Shown here piece by piece: positions 1-11,050 of a DNA stretch of 64,000 nucleotides. Positions within the stretch are counted from its first letter, which is position 1; each line of letters opens with the position of its first letter. The translations under genes were made by a program, and so were the position numbers. Source of the DNA: Liolophura sinensis (taxonomy: Eukaryota > Mollusca > Polyplacophora > Chitonida > Chitonidae); NCBI RefSeq assembly GCF_032854445.1, contig NC_088301.1, positions 23,057,808 through 23,121,807 of the forward strand, read 5' to 3'. Under the pieces are notes generated by a model that was given only the letters and a program-made list of their open reading frames with translations, made no database searches and had not been told where the DNA came from.

Positions 1-402
1 TTCAGTAATTCAATATAAACATGTTTTCGGCAATAATATTCCTTTCTAATATATAGCAGTGGGTGTAGCGTCTGAAAATGCATTTATTTTGTGAATTTGT
101 ACGTTTTTCATGGATCGTTTTTGGTTCGGCGAGATTCCGGAACAGGTTAGTTGATTAAGGGGACCACTCGGTTGACATCGATTTACGCTTTGGAAGATTT
201 AATGCGAGTGTGATGATTTGGTAAATGTGGCTTACCGTCGATCTGACACATTAGAAACAGTTAATTATTCCCCGTAATTCTCCCAACACCTCGTGTTGGT
301 TGATACAGAGAGTTACATTTCGCAAATACGTGTTTCGGCCCTATAACGAGATCTCACAGCGTACAGGCTCTCTCTGTGCCAGTGGTCAAAACATAAAACA
401 AG
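1..402. other. 5' flank of the methyltransferase gene
   Basis: No coding sequence or recognisable repeat seen. It must contain the promoter and 5' UTR of the gene starting at 403. I see no convincing TATA box close to the start, so a TATA-less promoter is possible. Confidence 0.4.
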
Positions 403-3400
403 ATGGCCGCCTCCAACGATAGCGATGTTCCAGAGGGGATGCGAATAAATCCTTATGGGGATCTGGAACCGTTTGAGCTGGGTACGGAGGACTGGGAGAA
501 ACGCTGGGAGAAGAATAACATAGGGTTCCATTCGTATAGTGTTCGTGAGTAAGTGTATACTAAAGAATTCTCTTAGCTGGGTACGTTTGTGAGGATGGGT
601 GTCTATCAAAAGCTGAGATCTGACCTCATTATCTAGGTCGACCTCGTTATGCAGGCTGACCTAGATATAAGGTTGACACGATAACTATAAACACGTACTG
701 GCGTGATGCATATAGGCCTACGCCTTCCACAAAACGCAAGAATGAAATGAAATACATGTATATGTATTTCTTCTAATTACGTTTATGAGGAGAATCTATT
801 GATTTTACTGAGTTAATAATCAGTTTGTTGAGAAATAACATAATCCACTTCAAGCGTTGGGCGGAATGTGTAGGCCTATATCATCAGCGTCTGTGACAAA
901 TTGGTTTTACATTGGTGTGATGTACATGTGTAGGCGTATAACATATATGGGAACGCAACACTGTTGTATGGGAGATGCATAACTATAAATGTATCGGGTT
1001 ATTATACTTAATATTATTATGATCATATTCATAATAATATTATATACTTTCTGCATAATGATCAATACATATACAACCTGTAGATGGTCATGGGTTTCCT
1101 CCCACCATAATGCTGACCGCCGTCGTAAAAGTGAAATATTCTTGAGTACGGTGTGAAACACCAATCAAATAAATAAATAAATAAAAATATATATGGTGTG
1201 CCAAAATGTACTGTATTATAATAGCTTCAGCTGTATTCTTTACTTTATTTTCTACAGAATATTAAAAAGAAATGTGGATCGATTAGTAGAAGGTCGAGAA
1301 AAAATCAAGATTTTGGTTCCATTATGTGGGAAGTCACTGGACATAAAATGGTAGGCACTGTGTGTTGGTGTGGGTCAGTGTGTACAGTTATTCTCGCATT
1401 CTCATGCAGCTGCCTATAGTGTTGTTTGACAGCACTACCAGCACCATGCATATAGCAGACCATGGGCAGCAATCAGCTTAAACATCACTCTAAGGTCAGG
1501 TGATGGGACACAAACTTAAGTCAAAACGCTGTTTCGACGTCTTTACGACACGCGTTTACATATGCTGCCTGAGGCATTTTTAGGCATTTTTAATGACAGT
1601 AATTGAGAATGGATACAGTTTACAATCGAAAATGGTATTGCCTTATACAACACTGATACGTGTTTATAAACATGACCATGTATACACTTTGAATATAAAT
1701 ATATAATATATATATTTCATCATATATAAAAACTGTATTCCGTGTTGGGCCGAGTATTGACTATTGGGGCTTGCGTGGCCGAGGTGGTTAGTGTGCCATC
1801 GCAGCGCTGAGACCCAGGAGCTTCCCACCAATGTGGTCACTGTGAGTTCAAGCCAATTCATGTTGGCTTTCTCGGCGGCTGTACGTTGGAAGGTCTGTCA
1901 ACAACCCGAGCATGGTCGTGGGTTTCCTCCGGTCTCCTCCCGGTTTCCTCCCACCATAATGCTGGTGGCCAACGTATTAGTGAAATATTCTTGAGAAAGG
2001 AGTAAAACATCAATCAAATAAATGAATATTGATTTCATTCATAGCTTCACATTAGGACGATACTGGTAGTAAGGTTAATGTATTTATTTCATTGCTGTTT
2101 ATAACGAAAACTCGAGAATTGTTCATTCACGGCGGTCTGGATTACGAATGAAGAAAATCGGACTGCTCGGGATAAACCACCTTCCTGTTGAATTTTGTGA
2201 CGTGTTACTTGAAGTTGTCCTACAGTCTTGCGCGATATATTGTAAAACAAGCGGCATTGAACGAGAGCAAGACTGCACGAGCAACATTGATTGTCTGGTT
2301 TTATCTCGTTCGCATATTCCAGAGGAGCGATGTCGACACTCAACAATACGAATAAGGTCCATCCATATAACATACCTCAGAATGCCAACATTTAAATTCA
2401 TTTATTTAAATTCATTTAAAAACAAGAAACTTTTTGAAAAGAAAATAATAGAAGGTAATTTTTAAAACAGTTTGAAGCTGTATATCTTATGATCACGACT
2501 TTTGTCTCTGCTGTAGTTTTATTAAGTCAGTGTATATGTTTACAAGACATCAGTGAAATACATATTACTTCATAAATTACTTCCTCAGTGAAGCAGATGA
2601 CATTTTATTTCCCTCCAGGTTGTACGATCAGGGCCACACGATAGTGGGGATCGAGTGTTCAGAAATGGCTGTGAAGGCTTTCTTTCAGGAGCAGAGGCTA
2701 GAGTACCAGGCCGAGGGTCTTTCCAAAGGTCGGGGGAAATTATACCAGGTAGGCCTACATATACGAAAGGGATACTTGTGAGGACTGTTACTTAATTGAT
2801 TATTTATTGCATTTATATATTTTATTGGTGTTTTTACGCCATATATAACATGAATCTTTTACTTATACCATGACGGCTAACATTATATGGTGGGAGGAAA
2901 CCGGGCATCGTCCGGGGAAAAACGCACGACCATCAGCAGACTGTTCTCAGTTTTTCACACGCACTATTATTTAATACAGGTCTAATTTCAGAAGACAGCT
3001 ACAGCACTGCAGGGACTGTATATGTAAGAGCCGTCGCTGGGTCATTCGTCTAAATCGTCCCTCGCATAGCAACGGAGGTACTTGGCGAAAGGCGCTGGTT
3101 TTCAGGGGATATATTATATTTTCCGTCACCTAAAATCTGACGAACATGTGGTATAAGTGAACAATTTTCGAGTATGACGGGACCACTGAATCATTGTGTC
3201 AGGAGATTTGTTAGGTACAGTGCCTGGAGATGGGCGTTGGTTTCTGATCGGCGTGATATGATAAAAACTCTTCAGGACGGAGCATAAGACTGATTAAATA
3301 TCAAAATATTATTATCAAGTATAATTTATCATTAAATACGGGTTAGCGCGCTAGCGCAGCGTAATGACCCAGGAGCCTCTCACCAATGCGGTCGCTGTGA

Positions 3401-6400
3401 GTTCAAGTCCAGCTTATGCTGGCTTCCTCTCCGGCCGTAAGTGGGAAGGTCTGCCAGCAACCTGCGGATGGTCGTGGGTTTCCCCCGGGCTGTGCCCGGT
3501 TTCCACCCACCATAATGCTGGCCGCCGTCGTATAAGTGAAATATTCTTGAGTACGGCGTAAAACACCAATCAAAAAAAAAAAAAAAAAAAAAAATCATTA
3601 AATACGTATAATCTTTAAATAGGGGCCTCCGTGGCTCAGTAGGTTAGCGTGCTAGCGCAGCGTAATGACCAAGGAGCCTCTCACCAATGCGGTCGCTGTG
3701 AGTTCAAGTCCAGCTCATGCTGGCTTTCTCTCCGGCCGTAAGTGTGAAGGTCTGTCAGCAACCTGCGGATGGTCGTGGGTTTCCCCCGGGCTTTGCCCGG
3801 TTTCCACCCACCATAATGCTGGACGCCGTCGTAAAACACCAATCAAAAAAAAATCTTTAAATAAAGTATGAGTGGTTAAGGTGCCTGCCTTCCATTTGTG
3901 GGTATACACATGAGATGTGGGTTCAAATCCGATCTCTCCGTGAGCTGGCGGTTAGCCAGCATGGTAGTTCAGCAGAGTAACACAGGATCCTCTCACTAAT
4001 GTGGTCCCGGTGACTTCAAGTTCAGCTCATGTTGACTTCCCCTCCGGTCGTACGTGGGAAGACCTGTTAGCAACCTGTGGGTGGTCGTAGGTTCCCCCCG
4101 GGCTCTGTCCGGTTTCCTCCCCCGTAATGCTGGCCGCCGTCGTGTAAATGAAATATTCTTCAGTACGGCGGAAAACACCAATGAAATAAGGTCAAACCCG
4201 AAATAGGACAGGCATCTCCTCGACTCTCACTGTGTTCAAGAGGCCTTGTGTAGCCCATTTTCTTTCATCAATCTGGTGCGTGAGATAGTTGGCTGCTGGC
4301 AACATGCCGAAGGCGTGACTGTCAGGTTTTCGAGACTCATAAAACTACCCGTCGTCGTGTAAATAGAAATACAATTCAAGTTTCAAATAAATAAAATAAA
4401 TATTGTCATTGTCAGAATTCCGATGGAAAGATAAAGCTCTACCAGATGGATTTGTTTGAATTTACCAAGTAAGTGAGCTAATAAAGAAAACTTGTGTTCA
4501 GTTGTTATCATGAAATCCCGTTAAAGAAAAGTAAGTTAAAGATTTATTTTACGAATAAAGTCTATACCTTCACATACGATAGAATACCTAAAGGCCCGAG
4601 TACTGCAAGTGCGCCTTAAAATACTGAAAATTGTATATGTATACTTTGCTGTCATTTTTTTTCTTATAAATGTTTACTGCTTCAACTTCTGGTTACCTTT
4701 GTGATTAATTTTTGTTCAGATGTTCCATCATCACGGAGACCAGTGTAAGTTCTAACTTCAGTACTGGTACAATTGTAACTCTCGACTCAGTGCGAAGTGG
4801 GAATAGATTTTAGTGTGTTGTACACCTTGACAGACGATTCAGTATTTCGAAATATTATTGAACCGATCGTCAGCGAATGTAATGAGAACGTTTGATGACT
4901 TGAAGCATGTCAGCCTATATAAGGAAACCTGTATAAGCTCTTCAGTTAATGTTTGCTGCTCGCCTTGATGTTTGTTTTTTTTTCAGAGAGGACGAAGGAT
5001 TGTTTGATGCAATCTGGGACAAAAATTCGTTTATAGCTGTCAATAAAGTCGACAGGAAGAAGTAAGAAGAAATTAAAATGTGGAAACATTATACTTTTGA
5101 TCTTTGAGTATTTTGCAATGGTGTTAAGATAAATTTATCATCTGTATACTGACATATTTCAGCTCCTTTGTGAAGTTTTTCCTGCAAATGCACCAATGGT
5201 ATATGCTTTTTTTTAACATGGTGCTCTTTGTGACGGATCTATGTAGGATTTTTGTGCCGGTTTGACCATAGCATTGCGTGAAAAAAGGCAAAAAACGTCA
5301 AACATTGGAACATTCATTCGGAGGTTTTACTTTTTGACCTGTTACTTAAATCTGTTGTAGCCATATTACAGTTTGAGGTGTGCTAACTGAAATATTTTAG
5401 CTGGTGTATAACGCCAAACACAAGAATATTTCACTTATCGATCGCCGTCAGTTTTGTCATAGATGATGGAAAACCAACCACCCAGAGTAAACTTCAGACT
5501 TAATATTTGGCAAGATACCACGTGCGTGACGTACAGTCCGAATGGTTGTGGGTTTTCCCCGGGCTCAGCCCGATTTCCGCCCAACATACTGCTGGCTGCC
5601 ATCGTATAAGCGAAGTGTTATTGAGAGCGGCGTGAAACACCAATCAAATAAATCAATCAAACAACGCACGGCCATTTTGTGCAAACGGACCCATGAGCTC
5701 CGTCAACTGTTCCATGTCACCATGACGCGTAAGAACAGCTAGATCCGAAGAATGTACAAATCCTCTGTCTATTGCCAGGATTGAAACCTCGCCTCATAAT
5801 TTCTTATATCTATTTAATTGGTGTTTTACACCGTATTCAACAATATTTCACTTATACCACGGCGGCCATCATTATGGTGGAAGGAGACCGAGTAGAGCTA
5901 GGGGGAAACTCACTACCATCCGCAGGCTGCTGCTAGAGCTTCCCACGCTAGAGAGGAAGCCGCTAGCCTGAGCTTAACTTGAATTCAAAGCGACAGCATT
6001 GGTGAAGGACACCTGAGTCATTGCACCCCGCAGTGGCTCGCTAACCACATGGCCACGGAGGCCCCAGATTCTTAATTTCATTCGAGAAGTTGTCGTTATA
6101 CCTGTGGAACTAAGCAATAAAATGAAAAATCTCGCAATTGAAATCAATGAACATAAAAAAAATACTTGACTCTTCACTCGGTCTGTTCATTTTTGAGATA
6201 ACAAGATAGCCCCGTTTATATTATCTACCGTTCTCGGATCCTTGGGAACAGTGAATGATTGTTGTACCAAGATAAGATGCACATACATCACACGTGGAAA
6301 AGTGCGTCAGTTATTTGTCAAAACCCAGTGGTTTACTTCGGACACTCCATGAAACCCACCCCCCGTATAAAGTGAAGTGTCACTGAAAAGGTTGAGATGA

Positions 6401-7553
6401 ACTACCTATCAGTGTCTTGAGGGAAATAAAATCGATGTTTTTCCCCACTTTTCTCTGTTCTTTGCAGATACTGTGAGACCATATTATCACTGATGTCTAA
6501 GGACAGTTCTTATCTCCTCGATGTTTTTAACTATGACCCTGACCAGTTTACAGGTATATGACGTAGATGCATACAATCAATGACGTCATGTTTGATTACG
6601 TTGCTTTGTCATTCTTCACCTGTTGACGCAATATAACATTCATCTCCGATGTGTTGTGAGGGATAAATTTTTGAGTATGGCGCTAAAGAGCAGTGAGATA
6701 AATAAATTATATAAATGTATATTATAAACTTCATTGTGTGAGACTTACCCAGTGTTTTTTTTTCTAGGAAATATTGATTGCTGATTCGAATTAAGATATT
6801 TAGCCTTAACGGCTGACATTGTTAGAGTCTACACAATTTTCATGTGACCAAAGCTGTTAAAGCTACTAAAATTCATCTTGTACCCCCCACCCCATAACCT
6901 GTCCATTCCGAGAAATAATAAAACATATATTACACGCTTGATACCTTGATGCTTTATCTCTTTTTTCAGGTCCTCCCCACAATGTATCCCGTCAAGATGT
7001 GGATAATGTTTTCGGTAAGAAACACGAGGCATGGGTTCAATCCCAACCATGGGCAAACTTTGCAGCTAACCACGCTCTCACTGTGAGAAGATACCCTGGT
7101 GACTTGCTTAAGCTGTCTTACGGTCGTTGAAGACCGTTTGTCAATAAGCGGTGGAGGTCTTGTATGGGACCACTTGCCTTCCACCGATATCATACGTTAA
7201 AGGTATATGAGAGAGTTAGCCAGTAACTCGCCAAAGGTTTGTGGTTTACCTCGGGCCCTCCGATTTCCTCCACCCGTAAAACTCGTAAAAAATTCGTGAG
7301 TGTAACCCTAGTCAGAAAAGTACACAGAAATCAATTATAAATATAGTTTACTTATTGGACTGTTTCGGAATGTTATAACATCATCTTGATTTTCGAGGAA
7401 TTTTGTTGGCTTCATGTTTTACGAATGTTTTCAGGAGCTGCCTGTTCCGTGACAGAAATGGAGTCTGTAGATGCCTTAACGGACACGTTTAAGAAGCGAG
7501 GGTTAAGCTGGCTTACTGAAATTCTGTACCTCCTGAAACTGAAACAGTGCTAA
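403..7553 (+). CDS. TPMT: Thiopurine S-methyltransferase-like protein, eight exons, complete
   Basis: Cytosolic SAM-dependent methyltransferase family; vertebrate TPMT methylates aromatic and heterocyclic thiols. Exons 403-548, 1258-1350, 2619-2748, 4416-4468, 4987-5061, 6468-6553, 6970-7014 and 7435-7553 join in one frame with GT-AG borders: 747 nt, 248 aa, against 245 aa for human TPMT. The SAM-binding motif I region reads LVPLCGKSLDIKWL in exon 2, then VGIECSE in exon 3. FDAIWDKNSFIAVN in exon 5 matches the family block FDMIWDRGALVAIN, and GPP (exons 6/7) followed by VFG matches GPPFYV...LFG. The final exon has VDALTDTFKKRGLSWL followed by EILYLLKL, as in the family C-terminus. The start has a good context (A at -3, G at +4). 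Introns hold several SINEs. Family assignment is firm; the substrate is not known. Confidence 0.93.
1076..1185 (+). repeat. SINE family 1, 3' part
   Basis: Intron 1 of the methyltransferase gene. Shows the conserved family body (cataatgctg..ccgccgtcgta) and the tail aaacaccaatcaaataaata. The tRNA-like head is missing. Confidence 0.75.
1766..2028 (+). repeat. SINE family 1, near full length
   Basis: Begins with the tRNA-like head (ggggcttgcgtggccgag, an A-box-like stretch) and has a B-box-like gagttcaagcc. Body and caaataaat tail are present, about 260 bp. Confidence 0.8.
2803..2952 (-). repeat. SINE family 1, partial
   Basis: Reverse orientation: T-rich tail end, then attggtgtttttacgcc, then the conserved ggtgggaggaaaccgggc block. 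The head is lacking. Confidence 0.65.
3343..3594 (+). repeat. SINE family 1, near full length
   Basis: Head from gggttagcgcgctagcgcag, B-box-like gagttcaagtcc, conserved body, caccaatc end followed by an A-run of about 22. High similarity to the neighbouring copy at 3622 suggests both are relatively young. Confidence 0.85.
3622..3851 (+). repeat. SINE family 1, full-length head
   Basis: Best example of the 5' end: ggggcctccgtggctcagta resembles a tRNA A box, and gagttcaagtcc 80-100 bp further resembles a B box, so the element is tRNA-derived. It lies about 30 bp after another copy in the same orientation. It lacks the aagtgaaatattcttgag segment before the tail. Confidence 0.85.
3866..3945 (+). 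repeat. tRNA-like SINE head of another type
   Basis: agtggttaaggtgcctgcc (A-box-like) and gtgggttcaaatcc (B-box-like) are spaced as in a tRNA. I cannot fold a complete cloverleaf, so a SINE head or tRNA pseudogene is more likely than a working tRNA gene. Confidence 0.4.
3955..4190 (+). repeat. SINE family 1, diverged
   Basis: Same body and tail as the family (ggatcctctcactaatg ... aaacaccaatgaaataa) with a degraded head. Fourth SINE-like unit within about 850 bp of one intron. Confidence 0.7.
5530..5668 (+). repeat. SINE family 1, 3' part
   Basis: Starts in the gtgggttttccccgggctc block and ends aaacaccaatcaaataaat. A short reverse-oriented tail fragment of the same family lies upstream, about 5398-5460. 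Confidence 0.65.
5806..6066 (-). repeat. SINE family 1, full length, reverse
   Basis: Tail (tatttaattggtgttttac) at the left and head (ccacatggccacggaggcccc) at the right, about 255 bp. Diverged from the other copies, so older. Confidence 0.8.
7015..7345 (+). repeat. SINE family 2 copy directly after exon 7
   Basis: Contains a B-box-like gggttcaatccc and the phrases ccaaaggtttgtggttta and gatttcctccacccgtaaaa, found again near 9180, 11760, 57170 and 63680. The element abuts the exon 7 donor of the methyltransferase gene. This family has a different head from family 1, but its better preserved copies end in the same kind of tail. Confidence 0.5.
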
Positions 7554-7905
7554 CTATGTATACCTATAGCAATTATGTCCCGAAACTGAAGATTAGACTG
7601 GTTTACTTAAACTCTGTACCTCATGAAACTGAAAGAGTCCCAACCATGCATATATACCTGTCACAGAAGATTGGTTCTGGTTTATTGAAACTTTACGGCA
7701 TAAATCTGAGACAGTCTCAACCATGCATATATACCTATAGCATTTTTTATCCAGGAACGGAGGATTGGACTGGTTTATTGAAACTTTACCTCTTGAAACT
7801 GAAATAAACCTAACCTATCCATGGCATATATACTCAGGAACTGGTGATTTTACTAATTTATGTAAAAGTTATGTCTCATGAAATTGAATAAGTACTAAAT
7901 TCATA
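7508..7905 (+). repeat. Decayed tandem array of the methyltransferase 3' end
   Basis: The last about 45 bp of the coding sequence plus about 45 bp of 3' UTR recur as diverged copies starting near 7508 (the real gene end), 7598, 7677, 7770 and 7850. Shared landmarks are ctggtttattgaaact, cctcatgaaactgaa and catgcatatatacct. Only the first copy belongs to the intact reading frame. Confidence 0.75.
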
Positions 7906-7927
7906 TCTGTGTCTCAAAGAACAATTT

Positions 7928-7933
7928 AATAAA
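7928..7933 (+). terminator. Possible polyadenylation signal of the methyltransferase gene
   Basis: AATAAA hexamer about 375 bp past the stop codon, just after the repeat array. Position is plausible; use is unproven. Confidence 0.3.
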
Positions 7934-10749
7934 TATTCTGATTTCAGTTATGGTAATCACAGAACTTAAAGCTTTAGGGAACAGTGCCCAGAACTATTTG
8001 TTGTCCATTCTATGCATGAGGAATGCTCACAGATGCATGTATATACTTGAAATGTTGCGTTACGCTTAACTTTTCAGCTTGAAGTGCAAGTGTTTACACA
8101 CTTACATATACTAGTATATACACTGTATCCTATACTGATAGCATCCTGTACTGATTTTATCCTATACTGATATTATCCTATACTGATATTAAATGGAAAG
8201 GTTCCACCATCCACAACACATCACTACAGCATATCAACATAAAAATCTGTGTACACTTATTTACAAAATGTTGTGAATCAACGTTCTTTTCTTTGCGAAT
8301 CTTGCCATTATTTATTACTCAGAAATGTCAGATAAACGTTACGTACCAAACAAGTTTGGAAGATAGATTAAGGGTAAATTACCCATAAAGGAAAATGTAT
8401 GGTTAAATGGTAAAATCTTCTGATACGATATCTGCATACCCGTTACGAACATTCTCTTGGTGTCGTTATGATACATCACAATTATGCATGATGGTACATC
8501 ACAGTTTATCTTTTCTTAATTTGTCCAGAACAATAGCAGCTCAGGCGAAAATTTTATCTAAGTATGTAAAAGATATGCTCTAGATTGGGTGGATCCAGGG
8601 TAGGCATGGAAAGGGAGAGCATCTGTTTCAGAGGATCGGTTAACATTGGTGTGCATGTACATGGGGAAAAGAGGAATAAAATGACGAATTTTATGCCACC
8701 TGTTACGCGACCAGAGTTACATCCCTTTGTGCAAAGTTTTTAAACTGATGTAATGTAAAGCAAGCTCCTTATTTATTTGTGTGCAAAAGAACCTGCCGAT
8801 GGTCGTAGGTTTCCACCGGGGTCTACTAGGTTTTCTCTCGCCATAATGCTGGCTGCCTTCGTTTAGGTGAAAGGGAAAATGGATGAGACAGTTCTATATT
8901 TCAGATCTACTGCGATAACGTTAACCCAAGAGGTGAAACATGAAGTGGCTCTAACTTCAAACAAGCCGGTCCAAAGGCATACATTAAAAAATAAATGTTT
9001 TTACAAGGTTACATCCAACCTGATACCTCATCAAGGGAACGAAATTTCTTGTTTACCGTACGAGTTGTGGCATCGGTTTAACTTGTCATAAAAAAGACAC
9101 ATTGGTCTTCCACCAGTAAGTCCTGCAAGACTGTCGTGTCATATGAGGTAAAGTTCGTCGGTATCTTGCCAAAGGTAGTTGGTTTTCTCTGAAAACTCCG
9201 GCGTATCCTGTATCCGTAAAACTAATCTTGGGTATGGCGTAAAACAATCAATCAATCAATCAAAAGTCTTGCACCCACTTCATTTATTATGCTGTTATTC
9301 ATTCACTTCACAACACCATGAAAAATGATGTATTTTTTTTAACCACTTAAAACGTAAACTTAGTTTTCTTTCCCTGTATGCTATAAAAATAAAAGCTATT
9401 TCGGAACTGAGTGGTACCATGTATCATTCTTCATCAAAGATCAGATCTTAAGGATGTTATGTAGACATGGCTGCAAGTCGTTTAAAGACTCTACCAGAAG
9501 TGAAATGCGGCTGCGTGATAGATGCGAATGATGTGCGCCTAAGCTAAATATAAATTAAATTTAAAAATTTATAGATGAACGGCCACCATGTGGGATAGAC
9601 ACATGTGGAGAGTCCAAAGAAAACCTGTTTAATGGTCAGCAGTGCGTTGCCAGTGCCAAACCAGATCTGGGAGACGGCCAAGTAGCTTTTTGCATGTACC
9701 CTGAGTTATTACCAACATAGGTGCTCAGGTTCTGGCATACTGTATATTGTACCTTTTGAAACAAGAACGAAATCTACTCTGGATCGACCAAAGCACTGTC
9801 GAGTATCTCAACGTTTCGACCTTATACCGTGCAGTTCCGTGGTGTGCATGATGGCCAAGTGACTGAAGTATTTGCTTGGTGATCCAAAGACCTAATTTCT
9901 AACTCCAGTACGGTCATCCCTAAGAATATAAATTGGCAGTAAACAATTGGCAGTCTTTGGCTTTATTGGTGCTCAACATCAGAAGATATAAATCCAGTGA
10001 GTAGACACTGTAAGGATGTCGTCTGCAACCAAAATAGGACACCACACTGATATGACCGAAATAATGTTGAAAACAACTTAACCGAATACATAAAATGTTC
10101 GCTGTTTTTAACATATATAAGTACATGCACATAAAAAGTTCTCGACTTTCTTCTTTGGACGTTAAAATGGCTTTAAATTAATAAGTTTTCTTAAGGCTTT
10201 GGCGCTTAGTGACCTGCAGTGGTGATGGCAAACGTGATAGCTGTCATGACAACTCTCGATCTGTGACTCCCAGTAAGTTCATCGATGATGCCACTTTCGA
10301 CAACACACACACAAACACACACACACACACAGAGGCGCACGCGCACAGACAAATTCCCAAATGAGGTAAATGAGGCAAAATATGAAATAACTCTTTTTTT
10401 GCCATACGATTTTGTTTTCTTTACACTATGGAATTTCCTTGTTCATGAGAACGGCGGTTCTGTAGTTCATATTATAGATCGATGCATGATACTGATTTGT
10501 AAACAAGGTTAATTCAAAATGACCTCTTTTCAGAGACATACGATCTGGCATGCGTGAAGCTGTTCAGAGTGTAAATGTGAAAACCGCATGGCGTGCGTCA
10601 ATAGTGATAAAGTGTGTGCTGGTGGTAGTTTGTTGAATGGCATTTCCATGCTAATGAATGATGCACGCCATGATCAGTGCTGAAACCAAGTAATGTTCAC
10701 ATTAATGCATTATAACATAGAGGTGAGAATGAACTATACTCTAAATTTC
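7934..10749. other. Intergenic stretch without a confident gene
   Basis: Holds a family 1 SINE fragment (about 8789-8872, +), a family 2 SINE fragment (about 9096-9265, +, ending in an (atca)n tail) and a CA microsatellite near 10303-10332. One possible isolated exon at 9575-9720 is discussed in the findings. Confidence 0.5.
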
Positions 10750-11050
10750 CTAGCACCTGGAAGCAAAGCACCTCACTGTAGCTTCGAAGACTCTACCAGA
10801 CTTTTTGCCAGGCCTTAAAACATTGACTGGGCGAGGGTCCGTAATGCCAGCACAGAGTAGTTCCGCAAAATAGTAATGTCTCTGGATAGTATTTTGTGGG
10901 CATCGGGACAACATATGCTCAGTTGTTTCCTCAACCTGGCAATGATCACTAACACCCGTATCATGTAAAGGAAATCTGTTGAAATAAGAATTCGTTTGAA
11001 TGTGTCCGGTCCTCAGTCTGTTGCATAGGATTTCCCCTCGCCTGGGAGAA
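10750..11050 (-). mobile_element. LINE fragment, C-terminal end of the reverse-transcriptase ORF
   Basis: The minus strand is open for about 100 codons to a stop at 10750-10752. It reads RGEILCNRLRTGHIQTNSY, then HDTGVSDHCQVEETTEH followed by MLSRC. This is the usual end of non-LTR retrotransposon ORF2: a (L)RTGHIxxNxY segment, then a C-x(n)-E-x2-E-H-x(2-4)-C zinc-knuckle-like motif. Upstream RT and endonuclease parts are not visible, so this is a 5'-truncated dead copy. A Jockey/I/CR1-type clade is likely but not resolved. Confidence 0.72.

Noticed and set aside
3866-3945. Functional tRNA gene
   Set aside because: A- and B-box-like motifs only; no convincing acceptor stem or anticodon arm.
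3380-4181. Repeated short open frames with similar proteins on both strands
   Set aside because: Translations of the SINE family 1 copies.
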